Part shown: one piece after another, positions 14,777-22,713 of the stretch | Numbering within the stretch: the stretch's first letter is position 1 | How the letters are laid out: each line of letters begins with the position of its first letter | NCBI GenBank assembly: GCA_002403995.1 | Contig: DHIV01000085.1 | Span: forward strand, 1-26,239 | From: Gallionella sp. UBA4737 | GTDB lineage: Bacteria > Pseudomonadota > Gammaproteobacteria > Burkholderiales > Gallionellaceae | DNA length: 26,239 bases | Reading direction: 5' to 3' | Notes under the pieces: model-generated | What the model was told of the DNA's origin: nothing | Databases searched by the model: none | The model's input: only the letters and a program-made list of their open reading frames with translations | Position numbers and translations under genes: made by a program

Positions 14777-15567
14777 GGATAGCGCTGGGCGTGGAGTATG
14801 ACGGTTCGCCGTTTTGCGGCTGGCAGAGCCAGGCGGACGGGCGGACTGTGCAGGACACGCTGCAGCGCGCCTTGAGCCAAATTGCAGGTGGCCAAATTGC
14901 AGATGAACAGACTGCCGCCGAGCACATTTCAGTCATCGCGGCAGGGCGCACCGATACCGGGGTGCACGCGCTCGAACAAGTGGTTCATTTTGACACCCTG
15001 GTAGAACGTCCCTTGACCGCTTGGGTGCGCGGCGTGAATGCCCTGCTGCCGGACAGTATTGCGGTGCTGTGGGCGCATACTGTGCCTGATGAATTTCATG
15101 CGCGCTTCTCGGCGCACGGACGCAGTTACCGCTATCTGCTGATCAATCGAGCCGTGCGACCTGCGCTCAATGCGGGCAAGGTGGGCTGGTTCCATTCCCC
15201 GCTGGATGAAGCCCTGATGCAGGCCGCCGCGCAATACTTGCTGGGCGAACATGATTTCAGCGCATTCCGCGCGGCGGAGTGCCAGGCCAGATCGCCGGTC
15301 AAGCATCTGCGGCAACTGGATATACGCAGGCAGGGTGATATGTTGATATTTGATGTGAGCGCGGATGCATTTTTGCATCACATGGTGCGCAATATCATCG
15401 GATGTCTGGTGTACGTCGGCAAGGGGAAGTATCCGCCGGACTGGATGGCGGAAGTGTTGTCCGGTCGCGAGCGCAGCCGCGCCGCGCCGACCTTCGCACC
15501 GGATGGCTTATACTTGCGCCGTATTCAATATGAAGCGAAGTGGAGATTGCCGCAGAATGAGGATTGA
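14773..15567 (+). CDS. truA: tRNA pseudouridine(38-40) synthase
   Basis: 264 aa. It isomerises uridines 38, 39 and 40 in the anticodon stem-loop of tRNAs. Catalytic Asp61 lies in AAGRTDTGVHALEQV. Other family blocks are YDGSPFCGWQSQ at the N-terminus, FHARFSAHGRSYRYLLIN, HDFSAFRAAECQARSPVK and FLHHMVRNIIGCLVYVGKGK. A small insertion (about residues 38-52) precedes the catalytic block. The start overlaps the upstream gene by 4 nt. The C-terminal end (APDGLY...RLPQNED) has a diverged second copy immediately before trpF. Confidence 0.97.
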   Translation: MRIALGVEYDGSPFCGWQSQADGRTVQDTLQRALSQIAGGQIADEQTAAEHISVIAAGRTDTGVHALEQVVHFDTLVERPLTAWVRGVNALLPDSIAVLWAHTVPDEFHARFSAHGRSYRYLLINRAVRPALNAGKVGWFHSPLDEALMQAAAQYLLGEHDFSAFRAAECQARSPVKHLRQLDIRRQGDMLIFDVSADAFLHHMVRNIIGCLVYVGKGKYPPDWMAEVLSGRERSRAAPTFAPDGLYLRRIQYEAKWRLPQNED

Positions 15568-15646
15568 CGACAGAGGTGTGCGGACTGAGCTGCGAGTGGC
15601 GCAACGGATTTTGCCCGGTCCCGAAGCCCTTTGCATTAAATGAATT

Positions 15647-15668
15647 GGGGGGGAGGGGTTCAGGAGGG
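15647..15668 (+). other. G-rich tract downstream of truA (possible G-quadruplex)
   Basis: A run of seven G, then A, four G, TTCAGGA, three G, which satisfies a three-tetrad quadruplex pattern with loops of 1, 1 and 7 nt. It is followed directly by a small hairpin GGGAC-gtcgca-GTCCC (15666-15681). It lies in the 146-nt gap between the convergent truA and lipoprotein genes and could contribute to termination for either. Confidence 0.4.
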
Positions 15669-15713
15669 ACGTCGCAGTCCCGTCCTTGAATATCGTCCAA
15701 GCTACTTTCCGCA

Positions 15714-16529
15714 TTATTTTGCACTCTGAAACACACTGGTTTCTTTACCGGCCATCGTATCGTCAAAGCGGGCAAGCAATACATCCACTGCCTTGCCGCC
15801 AATATCGATAGCAGATGGATGGAGCTTCTCGGAGTTAGTATCGGTCATGCTTGAGGTATCGATGAGGACAATGGCCTTTGTATCGCCCGGTTCCGCCTCT
15901 TTCATGGTGGAATCCTTCCAGATAACCTCTCCGTTTTTGTTGTAGGCGATCGCTGATATCGAGGCCATTGCGCTATAGCTCTTTTTACCAAGGCTTAACG
16001 GACCAAGATAGAATTTACCGCCGCCCTCAGAGATCGTGAAGTTCATCGTAATTCCGATAACGCCATCGACACCCAGATCCTTGGCCAATTTTGCATACTT
16101 CTTCTCATCCGAAATGTACTTGTAATGATTAGCTGGATTCATAGTCTCGCTCATGAACAGCACTTTCATGACTTTTTCATCTTCAGCGATATTTTTGTAA
16201 GCCTTGCTTGTGAGCACCGTATTTTCGGGCAGCAGGGTAAAGTACTTGGAACTGTCCAGAGTGCGAATGATTTTTGAATCGAGCTTGTTGATGATCGGCT
16301 GGGTGTTCATGCCCGGAATATCGTCGTTATTTTTAAACATTTGCCCGAGCCCTTGTTCTCCCCGGAATGTTTTCAGTGAGGCAATCGACACGACAGCGAA
16401 CTTCTTCTTTGCGCCGAAGGCCTTTTTATCAACATCGGCAGAGCCGGTAATGGCCATCGGGGCGCATCCTGAAACCATCAAGCCGATGATTACAGTCAAG
16501 GTCAAGCTATAAATTCTAAAAGTCCGCAT
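15714..16529 (-). CDS. Lipoprotein of unknown function, inserted between truA and trpF
   Basis: 271 aa. A lipoprotein signal (MRTFRIYSLTLTVIIGLMV) ends in the lipobox VSGC (about residue 23). The mature part alternates beta strands and helices: KKKFAVVSIASLKTF, then helix IINKLDSKIIRTLDSSKYFTLLP, AKDLGVDGVIGITM, and AYNKNGEVIWKDS. That order recalls the periplasmic CsgG/LpoB/TolB-N type fold, but I do not recognise a specific family. Start ATG 16529 is preferred over upstream options because a run of six G lies just before it. The gene is clearly richer in A and T than its neighbours, is on the opposite strand to the surrounding operon, and is flanked by two copies of the truA 3' end, all suggesting insertion. 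No Asp residue follows the lipid Cys (+2 is Ala), so outer-membrane sorting is expected. Confidence 0.8.
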   Translation of the reverse strand: MRTFRIYSLTLTVIIGLMVSGCAPMAITGSADVDKKAFGAKKKFAVVSIASLKTFRGEQGLGQMFKNNDDIPGMNTQPIINKLDSKIIRTLDSSKYFTLLPENTVLTSKAYKNIAEDEKVMKVLFMSETMNPANHYKYISDEKKYAKLAKDLGVDGVIGITMNFTISEGGGKFYLGPLSLGKKSYSAMASISAIAYNKNGEVIWKDSTMKEAEPGDTKAIVLIDTSSMTDTNSEKLHPSAIDIGGKAVDVLLARFDDTMAGKETSVFQSAK

Positions 16530-16592
16530 GTTATCCCCCCAAGTTTGCATGTCAATTATCAATAAATCCCGCTGCCATAGTCTCCCTTAGAC

Positions 16593-16638
16593 CATTGACT
16601 TTGCGTCGTTGCCTTTTGGCAAGTTTGCCAAGTCAATG
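16593..16638 (-). promoter_or_regulatory. Nested palindromes upstream of the lipoprotein gene
   Basis: Outer arms CATTGACTT (16593-16601) and AAGTCAATG (16630-16638) are perfectly complementary. A perfect palindrome TTGGCAA-GT-TTGCCAA (16616-16631) overlaps the right arm. They lie 64-109 nt upstream of the lipoprotein ATG, a plausible operator or promoter region. No hexamer pair is convincing enough to call. Confidence 0.5.
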
Positions 16639-16749
16639 CAACTTATTGAAAGGCTCCGATAGGGTCAATACCATACAGAATGAAAGGTCAAATTTCCGGA
16701 TGGGCGGTAATCGGATATCGTCTGATCCCATACCTTGAATTACTCCTGC

Positions 16750-16845
16750 GCGCCGGATGGCTTATACTCGCGGCATATTATGAAAAAATCGAAGTCCGGC
16801 TTGCCGCAAATGGAAAATGAGATCGTGCAAGGGGAAATTCTGTGA
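16750..16845 (+). pseudogene. Displaced remnant of the truA 3' end
   Basis: An open frame reading APDGLYSRHI...GLPQMENE matches the truA C-terminus (APDGLYLRRI...RLPQNED) in the same frame. Sixteen bases are identical in a row (15499-15514 and 16753-16768). The frame runs on to a TGA at 16843-16845 that overlaps the trpF GTG start (GTGA). This is what the original truA-trpF junction should look like before the lipoprotein segment was inserted. It has no start codon or truA body, so it is not expected to make protein. Confidence 0.7.
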
Positions 16846-17474
16846 CGCGCATCAAGATATGCGGCATCACTCGTCCTGAGGATGTGCTGGCCGCCGCACA
16901 ATGCGGCGCGGATGCGATCGGGCTGGTATTCTATCAGCGCAGCCCGCGCCAGGTCAGCATCGCGCAAGCCAGGCAACTGGCTGAAGTATTGCCACCGTTC
17001 GTGTCTTTGGTCGGCTTGTTCGTCAATGCCGAGGCGGCATTCGTGCGCGAGGTGATGGCGAGTGTGCCGCTGGACTTGCTGCAATTCCACTGCGACGAAT
17101 CGCCGGAATATTGCGCGCAATTTGACCGCCCTTATCTCAAAGCGATCCGCGTCAAATCCGGGGTGGATTTGCTACAATGCGCGTCCGAATTTAGTGGTGC
17201 CAAGGGATTGCTGCTGGATGCCCATGTGGAAGGAGTTCCGGGCGGTACCGGCACCGCATTCGACTGGGCATTGATCCCGAAGCAGTTGCCGTTACCGGTG
17301 ATCCTGTCTGGCGGGCTGGACGAGGGAAATGTCGCGGCGGCGATCAAACAGGTGCGGCCCTACGCGGTGGATGTGTCCAGTGGAGTAGAGGCCGGCAAAG
17401 GAATAAAGGATGCGGCGAAGATCGCCGCGTTCATCAAAGAGGTTAATCAGATTGACTTACGACTATCCAGATAG
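16842..17474 (+). CDS. trpF: Phosphoribosylanthranilate isomerase
   Basis: 210 aa, a TIM barrel enzyme of tryptophan synthesis. The N-terminal RIKICGITRPEDVLAA carries the catalytic Cys (residue 7). The catalytic Asp is in LLLDAHVEGVPGGTG, and the phosphate site in VILSGGLDEGNV and VDVSSGVEAGKGIKD. GTG start with AAGGGGA 6 nt upstream. The stop overlaps trpB by 23 nt, so translation of the two is probably coupled. Confidence 0.97.
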   Translation: MTRIKICGITRPEDVLAAAQCGADAIGLVFYQRSPRQVSIAQARQLAEVLPPFVSLVGLFVNAEAAFVREVMASVPLDLLQFHCDESPEYCAQFDRPYLKAIRVKSGVDLLQCASEFSGAKGLLLDAHVEGVPGGTGTAFDWALIPKQLPLPVILSGGLDEGNVAAAIKQVRPYAVDVSSGVEAGKGIKDAAKIAAFIKEVNQIDLRLSR

Positions 17475-18651
17475 CATCGGCCACTTCGGCCCATACGGCG
17501 GTATTTATGTCGCTGAAACCCTGATGGGCGCGCTGGAAGAACTGAATCAGGCTTACGAAAAATATCGCCATGATCCCGAGTTCATCGCCGAACTGAATTA
17601 CGACCTCAAGCACTATGTGGGCCGCCCCAGTCCGATCTATCACGCCAAACATCTGTCCGAGCATCTGGGCGGCGCGCAGATCTATCTGAAGCGCGAAGAC
17701 CTCAACCACACCGGCGCGCACAAGGTGAACAACACTGTGGGGCAGGCGTTGCTGGCCAAGCGCATGGGCAAGAAACGCGTGATCGCCGAGACCGGCGCGG
17801 GCCAGCACGGCGTGGCGACCGCGACCGTCGCGGCGCGTTACGGCATGGAGTGCGTCGTGTACATGGGCGCGGCAGACGTGCAGCGTCAGTCGCCCAACGT
17901 GTTCCGCATGAAGCTGCTGGGCGCGACCGTGGTGCCGGTGGAGAGCGGTTCAAAGACGCTCAAGGACGCGCTCAACGAAGCGATGCGCGACTGGGTGACC
18001 AACATCGAAAACACCTTCTACATCATCGGCACGGTTGCAGGGCCGCACCCCTATCCTGCGATGGTGCGCGATTTCAATGCGGTCGTCGGCAAGGAGGCCG
18101 TGGTGCAGATGCCTGAACTGGCGGGTCGCCAGCCGGATGCGGTGATCGCCTGCGTCGGCGGCGGTTCCAACGCGATGGGCGTGTTCTATTCATATATCGA
18201 CATGCCCGGCGTGAAACTGATCGGCGTGGAGGCGGGAGGGCATGGCATCGCCAGCGGGCAGCATGCCGCGCCGCTGACCACGAACAGCCCGGTCGGCGTG
18301 CTGCACGGCAACAAGACCTATCTGATGCAGGATGAGAACGGCCAGATCATCGAGACGCACTCGATCTCGGCCGGGCTGGATTATCCCGGCGTCGGTCCCG
18401 AACACGCCTGGCTGAAGGACAGCGGGCGCGCGGAATATGTCGCGATCAACGACGACGAGGCGTTGCGCGCTTTCCATGAATTGTGCCATCTGGAAGGCAT
18501 CATTCCCGCGCTGGAATCCAGCCACGCGCTGGCTCATGCGATGAAGATCGCGCCGGCGATGGGCAAGGACAAGGTGCTGCTGGTCAACCTGTCAGGACGA
18601 GGCGACAAGGATATCAATACGGTGGCCAAACTAGCGGGGATTACGCTATGA
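17452..18651 (+). CDS. trpB: Tryptophan synthase beta chain
   Basis: 399 aa. PLP enzyme that condenses indole and serine into tryptophan, in an alpha2-beta2 complex with TrpA. The PLP lysine is Lys91 in HTGAHKVNNT; the phosphate-binding loop is GGGSNAMG. The start is TTG at 17452 (MTYDYPDSIGHFGPYGG as initiated), inside the end of trpF, with AGAGG upstream; the frame is open further upstream but that part is trpF sequence. A 91-nt spacer with a palindromic repeat separates it from trpA. Confidence 0.97.
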   Translation: MTYDYPDSIGHFGPYGGIYVAETLMGALEELNQAYEKYRHDPEFIAELNYDLKHYVGRPSPIYHAKHLSEHLGGAQIYLKREDLNHTGAHKVNNTVGQALLAKRMGKKRVIAETGAGQHGVATATVAARYGMECVVYMGAADVQRQSPNVFRMKLLGATVVPVESGSKTLKDALNEAMRDWVTNIENTFYIIGTVAGPHPYPAMVRDFNAVVGKEAVVQMPELAGRQPDAVIACVGGGSNAMGVFYSYIDMPGVKLIGVEAGGHGIASGQHAAPLTTNSPVGVLHGNKTYLMQDENGQIIETHSISAGLDYPGVGPEHAWLKDSGRAEYVAINDDEALRAFHELCHLEGIIPALESSHALAHAMKIAPAMGKDKVLLVNLSGRGDKDINTVAKLAGITL

Positions 18652-18665
18652 AATGGGCAAGTCGT

Positions 18666-18705
18666 AGGTCGGGCTATGCCCGCCATGTCGGGCATAGCCC
18701 GACCT
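18666..18705. repeat. 40-bp double palindrome, copy 1 (trpB-trpA spacer)
   Basis: Two 17-bp arms, GTCGGGC-TAT-GCCCG... and CGGGC-ATA-GCCCGAC, are perfectly complementary to each other around CCATGT. Each arm is also nearly a hairpin on its own (GTCGGGC/GCCCGAC). A second copy of the same length lies at 26112-26151. It looks like a REP-type intergenic element. It may reduce trpA expression or stabilise upstream mRNA. Confidence 0.85.
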
Positions 18706-18742
18706 GCATGAGTTTCGGTTTGCTCACACGGGAAGATAAACA

Positions 18743-19543
18743 ATGAGCCGCATCCAGACCGTTTTCGACAAGCTCAAACAGCACAAGCGCAAGGCGCTGA
18801 TCCCGTTCTTCACGGCGGGCGACCCTGATCCGAAACTGACCGTGCCGTTGCTGCACGCGCTGGTGGAAGCCGGTGCGGACGTGATCGAACTGGGGGTGCC
18901 GTTCTCCGACCCGATGGCGGACGGCCCGACCATACAGCGCGCTTCAGAGCGCGCGCTCAAGCACGGGGTCGCGTTGCATGACGTGCTGGACATGGTGGCG
19001 GCTTTTCGCAAAAAAGACGTGAGCACGCCTATCGTGCTGATGGGCTATGGCAATCCGATCGAGGCGATGGGTTGGGAGACGTTTGCGAAACGCTGCGCCG
19101 AAGCCGGCGTGGACGGCGTGCTGACCGTGGACTTCCCGCCGGAAGAAAGCCATGAGGCGTTTGCGCATCTGGACAAGCATGGCATCGATCCGATCTTCCT
19201 GCTCGCGCCGACCAGCACCGATGCGCGTATGGAGCGCGTCGCCAAGCAGGCGCGCGGTTATGTGTATTATGTGTCGCTCAAGGGCGTGACCGGCGCGGGG
19301 AATCTGGATCTGTCCGCCATCGCAGAAAAGATTCCGCAGCTGCGCAAGCACATCAAGCTGCCCATCGGGGTGGGCTTCGGTATCCATGACGCGGCGACCG
19401 CGCTGGCGGTGGCGAAGCTGTGTGATGGCGTGGTGGTGGGCAGCCGCATCGTGCAGGAGATCGAAAACTCGACCGAACAGAACGTTGTGGCCAAAGTGAG
19501 CAAACTGGTCAAGGAATTAAGACAGGCTGTAGATAAAGCATAA
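18743..19543 (+). CDS. trpA: Tryptophan synthase alpha chain
   Basis: 266 aa. Cleaves indole-3-glycerol phosphate to indole and glyceraldehyde 3-phosphate and channels indole to TrpB. Catalytic Glu and Asp are in ADVIELGVPFSDPMADGP (about residues 46-63). The phosphate site GVGFGIHDAATA and VVVGSRIV are present. GGAAG precedes the ATG. accD follows 13 nt later, the usual trpA-accD pairing of betaproteobacteria. Confidence 0.98.
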   Translation: MSRIQTVFDKLKQHKRKALIPFFTAGDPDPKLTVPLLHALVEAGADVIELGVPFSDPMADGPTIQRASERALKHGVALHDVLDMVAAFRKKDVSTPIVLMGYGNPIEAMGWETFAKRCAEAGVDGVLTVDFPPEESHEAFAHLDKHGIDPIFLLAPTSTDARMERVAKQARGYVYYVSLKGVTGAGNLDLSAIAEKIPQLRKHIKLPIGVGFGIHDAATALAVAKLCDGVVVGSRIVQEIENSTEQNVVAKVSKLVKELRQAVDKA

Positions 19544-19556
19544 AGGAGGAAATATC

Positions 19557-20438
19557 ATGAGCTGGTTCCAAAAACTATTGCCACCCAAGATCAAGCGCCG
19601 CGAAGGCGACATCAAGAAGAACGTGCCGGAAGGTTTATGGACCAAGTGCCCGTCCTGTCAGGCGGTGTTGTACCACTCCGATCTGGAGAAGAACCAGAGT
19701 GTCTGCCCGAAATGCAGCCATCATCATCGCATCACGGCGCGCCTCCGTCTGGATCTGTTGCTGGACGGCGAAGGGCGCTTCGAGATCGGCGCGGAAGTGT
19801 TGCCGATAGACACGCTCAAGTTCCAGGACCAGAAAAAATATTCGGAGCGTCTGGTCGCAGCCAAGAAAAACACAGATGAGGATGATGCGCTGATAGTGAT
19901 GCAGGGCAGCATCCACGCGGTGCCGGTGGTCGCGGCCGCGTTTGAATTCAACTTCATGGGCGGCTCGATGGGCTCAGTGGTCGGCGAGCGTTTCGTGCGC
20001 GGCGTGCAGGTCGCGCTGGAGCAGAAATGCCCGTTCATCTGTTTTGCCGCCAGTGGTGGTGCCCGGATGCAGGAAGGGCTGCTGTCACTGATGCAGATGG
20101 CCAAGACTTGCGCCGCTTTGACGCAACTCAGCCAGGAACGGTTGCCGTTCATCTCGGTGCTGACTGACCCCACCATGGGCGGCGTGTCCGCCAGTTTCGC
20201 CTTCATGGGCGACGTGGTGATCGCCGAGCCCGGCGCGCTGATCGGCTTCGCCGGCGCGCGCGTGATCCAGCAGACGGTGCGCGAGACGCTGCCGGAAGGC
20301 TTTCAGCGCGCAGAGTTCTTGCTGGAGCACGGCGCGGTGGACATGATCATCGACCGGCGCGAGATGAAAAACCAATTGGCGACGCTGATCACTATGCTGA
20401 CCAAACAATCGGCAGTGGCGGAGATCGAAGCTACATAA
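19557..20438 (+). CDS. accD: Acetyl-CoA carboxylase carboxyltransferase beta subunit
   Basis: 293 aa. With AccA it transfers the carboxyl group from biotin to acetyl-CoA, giving malonyl-CoA for fatty-acid synthesis. The N-terminal zinc ribbon has Cys31, Cys34, Cys50 and Cys53 (CPSC ... CPKC). The crotonase-like carboxyltransferase core includes ICFAASGGARMQEG and GGVSASFAFMGDV. A very strong ribosome site (AAAGGAGG) sits just upstream of the ATG. It is packed between trpA and a small membrane protein gene. Confidence 0.98.
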   Translation: MSWFQKLLPPKIKRREGDIKKNVPEGLWTKCPSCQAVLYHSDLEKNQSVCPKCSHHHRITARLRLDLLLDGEGRFEIGAEVLPIDTLKFQDQKKYSERLVAAKKNTDEDDALIVMQGSIHAVPVVAAAFEFNFMGGSMGSVVGERFVRGVQVALEQKCPFICFAASGGARMQEGLLSLMQMAKTCAALTQLSQERLPFISVLTDPTMGGVSASFAFMGDVVIAEPGALIGFAGARVIQQTVRETLPEGFQRAEFLLEHGAVDMIIDRREMKNQLATLITMLTKQSAVAEIEAT

Positions 20439-20443
20439 CATTG

Positions 20444-20794
20444 ATGCTCTATTACGCCTTAAAAGTTGCAATTTCAGCATTCATCATTGTGGCGATAGCT
20501 GAAATTGCCAAGCGTAGCAGTGGCCTCGCCGCATTGCTGGCATCACTGCCGCTGACCTCATTGCTGGCGTTTGTGTGGATGCATGTGGAGGGAGCTGATT
20601 CAGCCAACATCGCCGATCTTTCCGGCCAAATCTTCTGGCTGGTCCTGCCTTCTCTGGTGTTGTTCATACTGTTGCCGTTGCTGCTCAAACAGGGAATGGG
20701 ATTTTGGCTGAGCCTCGCGCTCTCGGTTGCGGCGACTGTGTTGTGCTATTTCGTCATGTTGCCCTTGCTGCGCAAGTTTGGGGTGCAGTTGTAA
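20444..20794 (+). CDS. DUF3147-like small inner-membrane protein
   Basis: 116 aa with four hydrophobic helices. The pattern KxAISAxIIVAIAEIAKRSSGLAALLASLPLTS at the start, FWLVLPSLVLFILLP in the middle and a final LPLLRKFGVQL fits the DUF3147 family, whose function is unknown to me. It starts 5 nt after accD; an overlapping TTG one codon upstream is an alternative start. There is no obvious Shine-Dalgarno, so it may depend on coupling to accD. folC begins 10 nt after its stop. Confidence 0.75.
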   Translation: MLYYALKVAISAFIIVAIAEIAKRSSGLAALLASLPLTSLLAFVWMHVEGADSANIADLSGQIFWLVLPSLVLFILLPLLLKQGMGFWLSLALSVAATVLCYFVMLPLLRKFGVQL

Positions 20795-20804
20795 GCTTTC
20801 TTCT

Positions 20805-22076
20805 ATGCCCAGTTCCCTGGCCGAGTGGCTGACCTACCTCGAATCTCTGCACCCCAAAACCATAGCGCTCGGCCTGGAGCGCGTGGCGCAAGTCAGGCAA
20901 CGGCTCGATCTTCAACCTGATTTTCCTATCATCACGGTCGGCGGCACCAACGGCAAGGGTTCGGTGTGCGCAATGCTGGAATCCATTCTGCATGCCGCCG
21001 GATACCGCGTCGGTTGCTACACCTCGCCGCATCTGCTGCATTACAACGAGCGGGTGCGCATCGCAAAGCAGCAGGCGAGCGATGCGGAGCTGTGCGCTTC
21101 GTTTGAAAAAATCGAACAGGCACGCGGCGAGATTTCCTTAACCTATTTCGAGTTCGGCACTTTGGCCGCAGTGCAGTGTTTCATCGAACACAAGGTGGAA
21201 GTCGCGATACTTGAAGTGGGCCTGGGTGGCAGGCTGGACGCGGTGAATGTGTTTGACAATGATTGCGCGGTGATTGCCAGCGTGGACATCGACCACACCG
21301 ATTATCTGGGCGACACGCGTGAACAGATCGCGTTCGAAAAAGCGGGGATCATGCGCAGCGACAAGGTGACGGTCTGCGCGGACAGCGATGTGCCGCAGGC
21401 GATAGGCGCTCAGGCGCAGCAGATCGGCGCGGAGCTGTGGTGCATAGGCAGCGAGTTCGGTTTCACACCGCACCAGGGACAGTGGGACTATCGCAGCAAG
21501 TTGGGCTCGCGTAATGCGTTGCCCTATCCTGCGTTGCGCGGCGCATTTCAGCTTAACAACGCCAGCGCGGCGCTGGCGGCGCTGGATGTGCTCAAAGACT
21601 GCTTGCCTGTCAGCATGGAAGCGGTGCGGCGCGGGCTGGGCGAAGTGCAGCTGGCGGGACGTTTCCAGTTCGCGCCGGGCAAGCCGACACTGATCCTGGA
21701 CGTGGCGCACAACCCGCATGCGGCGCGTTCGCTGGCGCAGAATCTGGCGGGTTTGCCGCCGTGTCCTCACACTTGGGCGGTGTTTGCGATGCTCAAGGAC
21801 AAGGATATGGCGGGCGTCGCGAAAGCGCTTGGTTTTCATATCGACACTTGGCTGATGGCGGGCATCGCTACGCCGCGCGGGGCGACGGCTGGGGGGCTGG
21901 CGCAAGCGCTGAGGCGGAGCGGGGTGCAGGGCGAGATGCTCACCTTCGATAACATCGCCGAAGCAGTGAGTTATGCCTATAACGCGGCAGGCGAAAATGA
22001 TAGAATCATCGCCTTCGGATCGTTCTACACGGTGGCGGAAGTGATGGCCGTAAAAGGGCTGACCATTTCCCGGTAG
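20805..22076 (+). CDS. folC: Bifunctional folylpolyglutamate / dihydrofolate synthase
   Basis: 423 aa. Adds glutamate to dihydropteroate (dihydrofolate synthase) and to tetrahydrofolates. The Mur-ligase type P-loop GGTNGKGS (Lys51) is followed by TSPHLLHYNERVRI, and LEVGLGGRLDAVN, DHTDYLGDTREQIAFEKAGI and LDVAHNPHAAR. The frame is open 26 codons upstream, but the ATG at 20805 gives the standard N-terminus. The ribosome site is weak. It is followed 25 nt later by the SPOR-domain gene. Confidence 0.97.
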   Translation: MPSSLAEWLTYLESLHPKTIALGLERVAQVRQRLDLQPDFPIITVGGTNGKGSVCAMLESILHAAGYRVGCYTSPHLLHYNERVRIAKQQASDAELCASFEKIEQARGEISLTYFEFGTLAAVQCFIEHKVEVAILEVGLGGRLDAVNVFDNDCAVIASVDIDHTDYLGDTREQIAFEKAGIMRSDKVTVCADSDVPQAIGAQAQQIGAELWCIGSEFGFTPHQGQWDYRSKLGSRNALPYPALRGAFQLNNASAALAALDVLKDCLPVSMEAVRRGLGEVQLAGRFQFAPGKPTLILDVAHNPHAARSLAQNLAGLPPCPHTWAVFAMLKDKDMAGVAKALGFHIDTWLMAGIATPRGATAGGLAQALRRSGVQGEMLTFDNIAEAVSYAYNAAGENDRIIAFGSFYTVAEVMAVKGLTISR

Positions 22077-22101
22077 GAAATTAGACAGGCGAGAGCTAAG
22101 C

Positions 22102-22713
22102 ATGGCAAAACAGCAGACAGACGATGAACTGAATCTCAGGCGCAAGGCGCGCCGCCGTTTGATCGGCGCGGTTGCGCTCACATTGGCGGTGGTGGTGATA
22201 TTGCCCATGGTGCTGGACAGTGAACCCAATATTTCCGGCAAAGACATTGATTTAAGCATTCCCGACCCCAATAGAGCAGGCAAGTTCGTCCCGCGCGTGG
22301 CGATTTCTGATGCGGCATTGCCATCAGCCGGTTCAGCTGTGGTGGCTGCCCCCGCTACGGTGCCTGTCCAGGCACCCGATGCGGCAAAACCGGTTGCTGC
22401 ACCGGCCCGGCAAAAAGCAGAAATGCCGGGCAAGGCACAGCCAGCATCGCAAAAATCGGCAGATACCGGGAACACAGCCAAGCTTGTCAGTGCCGAAGGC
22501 TTTGTCGCTCAGATTGGCGCATACTCGAATCAGGGTACCGCGAAGCAAGAGCTCAAGAAGTTGAAGCAATGGGGCTTCAAGGCTTATACCGAAAAAATCG
22601 GCGACAAGACGCGGGTGCGCGTTGGTCCTTACCCGGACCGCGACAAGGCGGAGAAGGTGGGCCATCAGCTGGAAAAACATGGGTACCATCCGGTGATCGT
22701 TAGCGCTAAATGA
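22102..22713 (+). CDS. DedD-like SPOR-domain membrane protein
   Basis: 203-aa bitopic inner-membrane protein. A basic N-terminus (RRKARRR), one transmembrane helix (about 21-39), a Pro/Ala/Lys-rich periplasmic linker (about 65-130) and a C-terminal SPOR domain (about 133-200: FVAQIGAYSNQGTAKQELKK ... TRVRVGPYPDRDKAEKVG). SPOR domains bind denuded peptidoglycan at the division septum, so a role in cell division like that of DedD is likely. The position between folC and cvpA is the standard dedD locus. Its stop overlaps cvpA by 4 nt. Confidence 0.9.
   Translation: MAKQQTDDELNLRRKARRRLIGAVALTLAVVVILPMVLDSEPNISGKDIDLSIPDPNRAGKFVPRVAISDAALPSAGSAVVAAPATVPVQAPDAAKPVAAPARQKAEMPGKAQPASQKSADTGNTAKLVSAEGFVAQIGAYSNQGTAKQELKKLKQWGFKAYTEKIGDKTRVRVGPYPDRDKAEKVGHQLEKHGYHPVIVSAK

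Noticed and set aside
21138..22481. Minus-strand ORF of about 447 codons opposite folC and the SPOR gene
   Set aside because: Antisense shadow of two well-supported genes, with Arg/His-rich composition and no family features.
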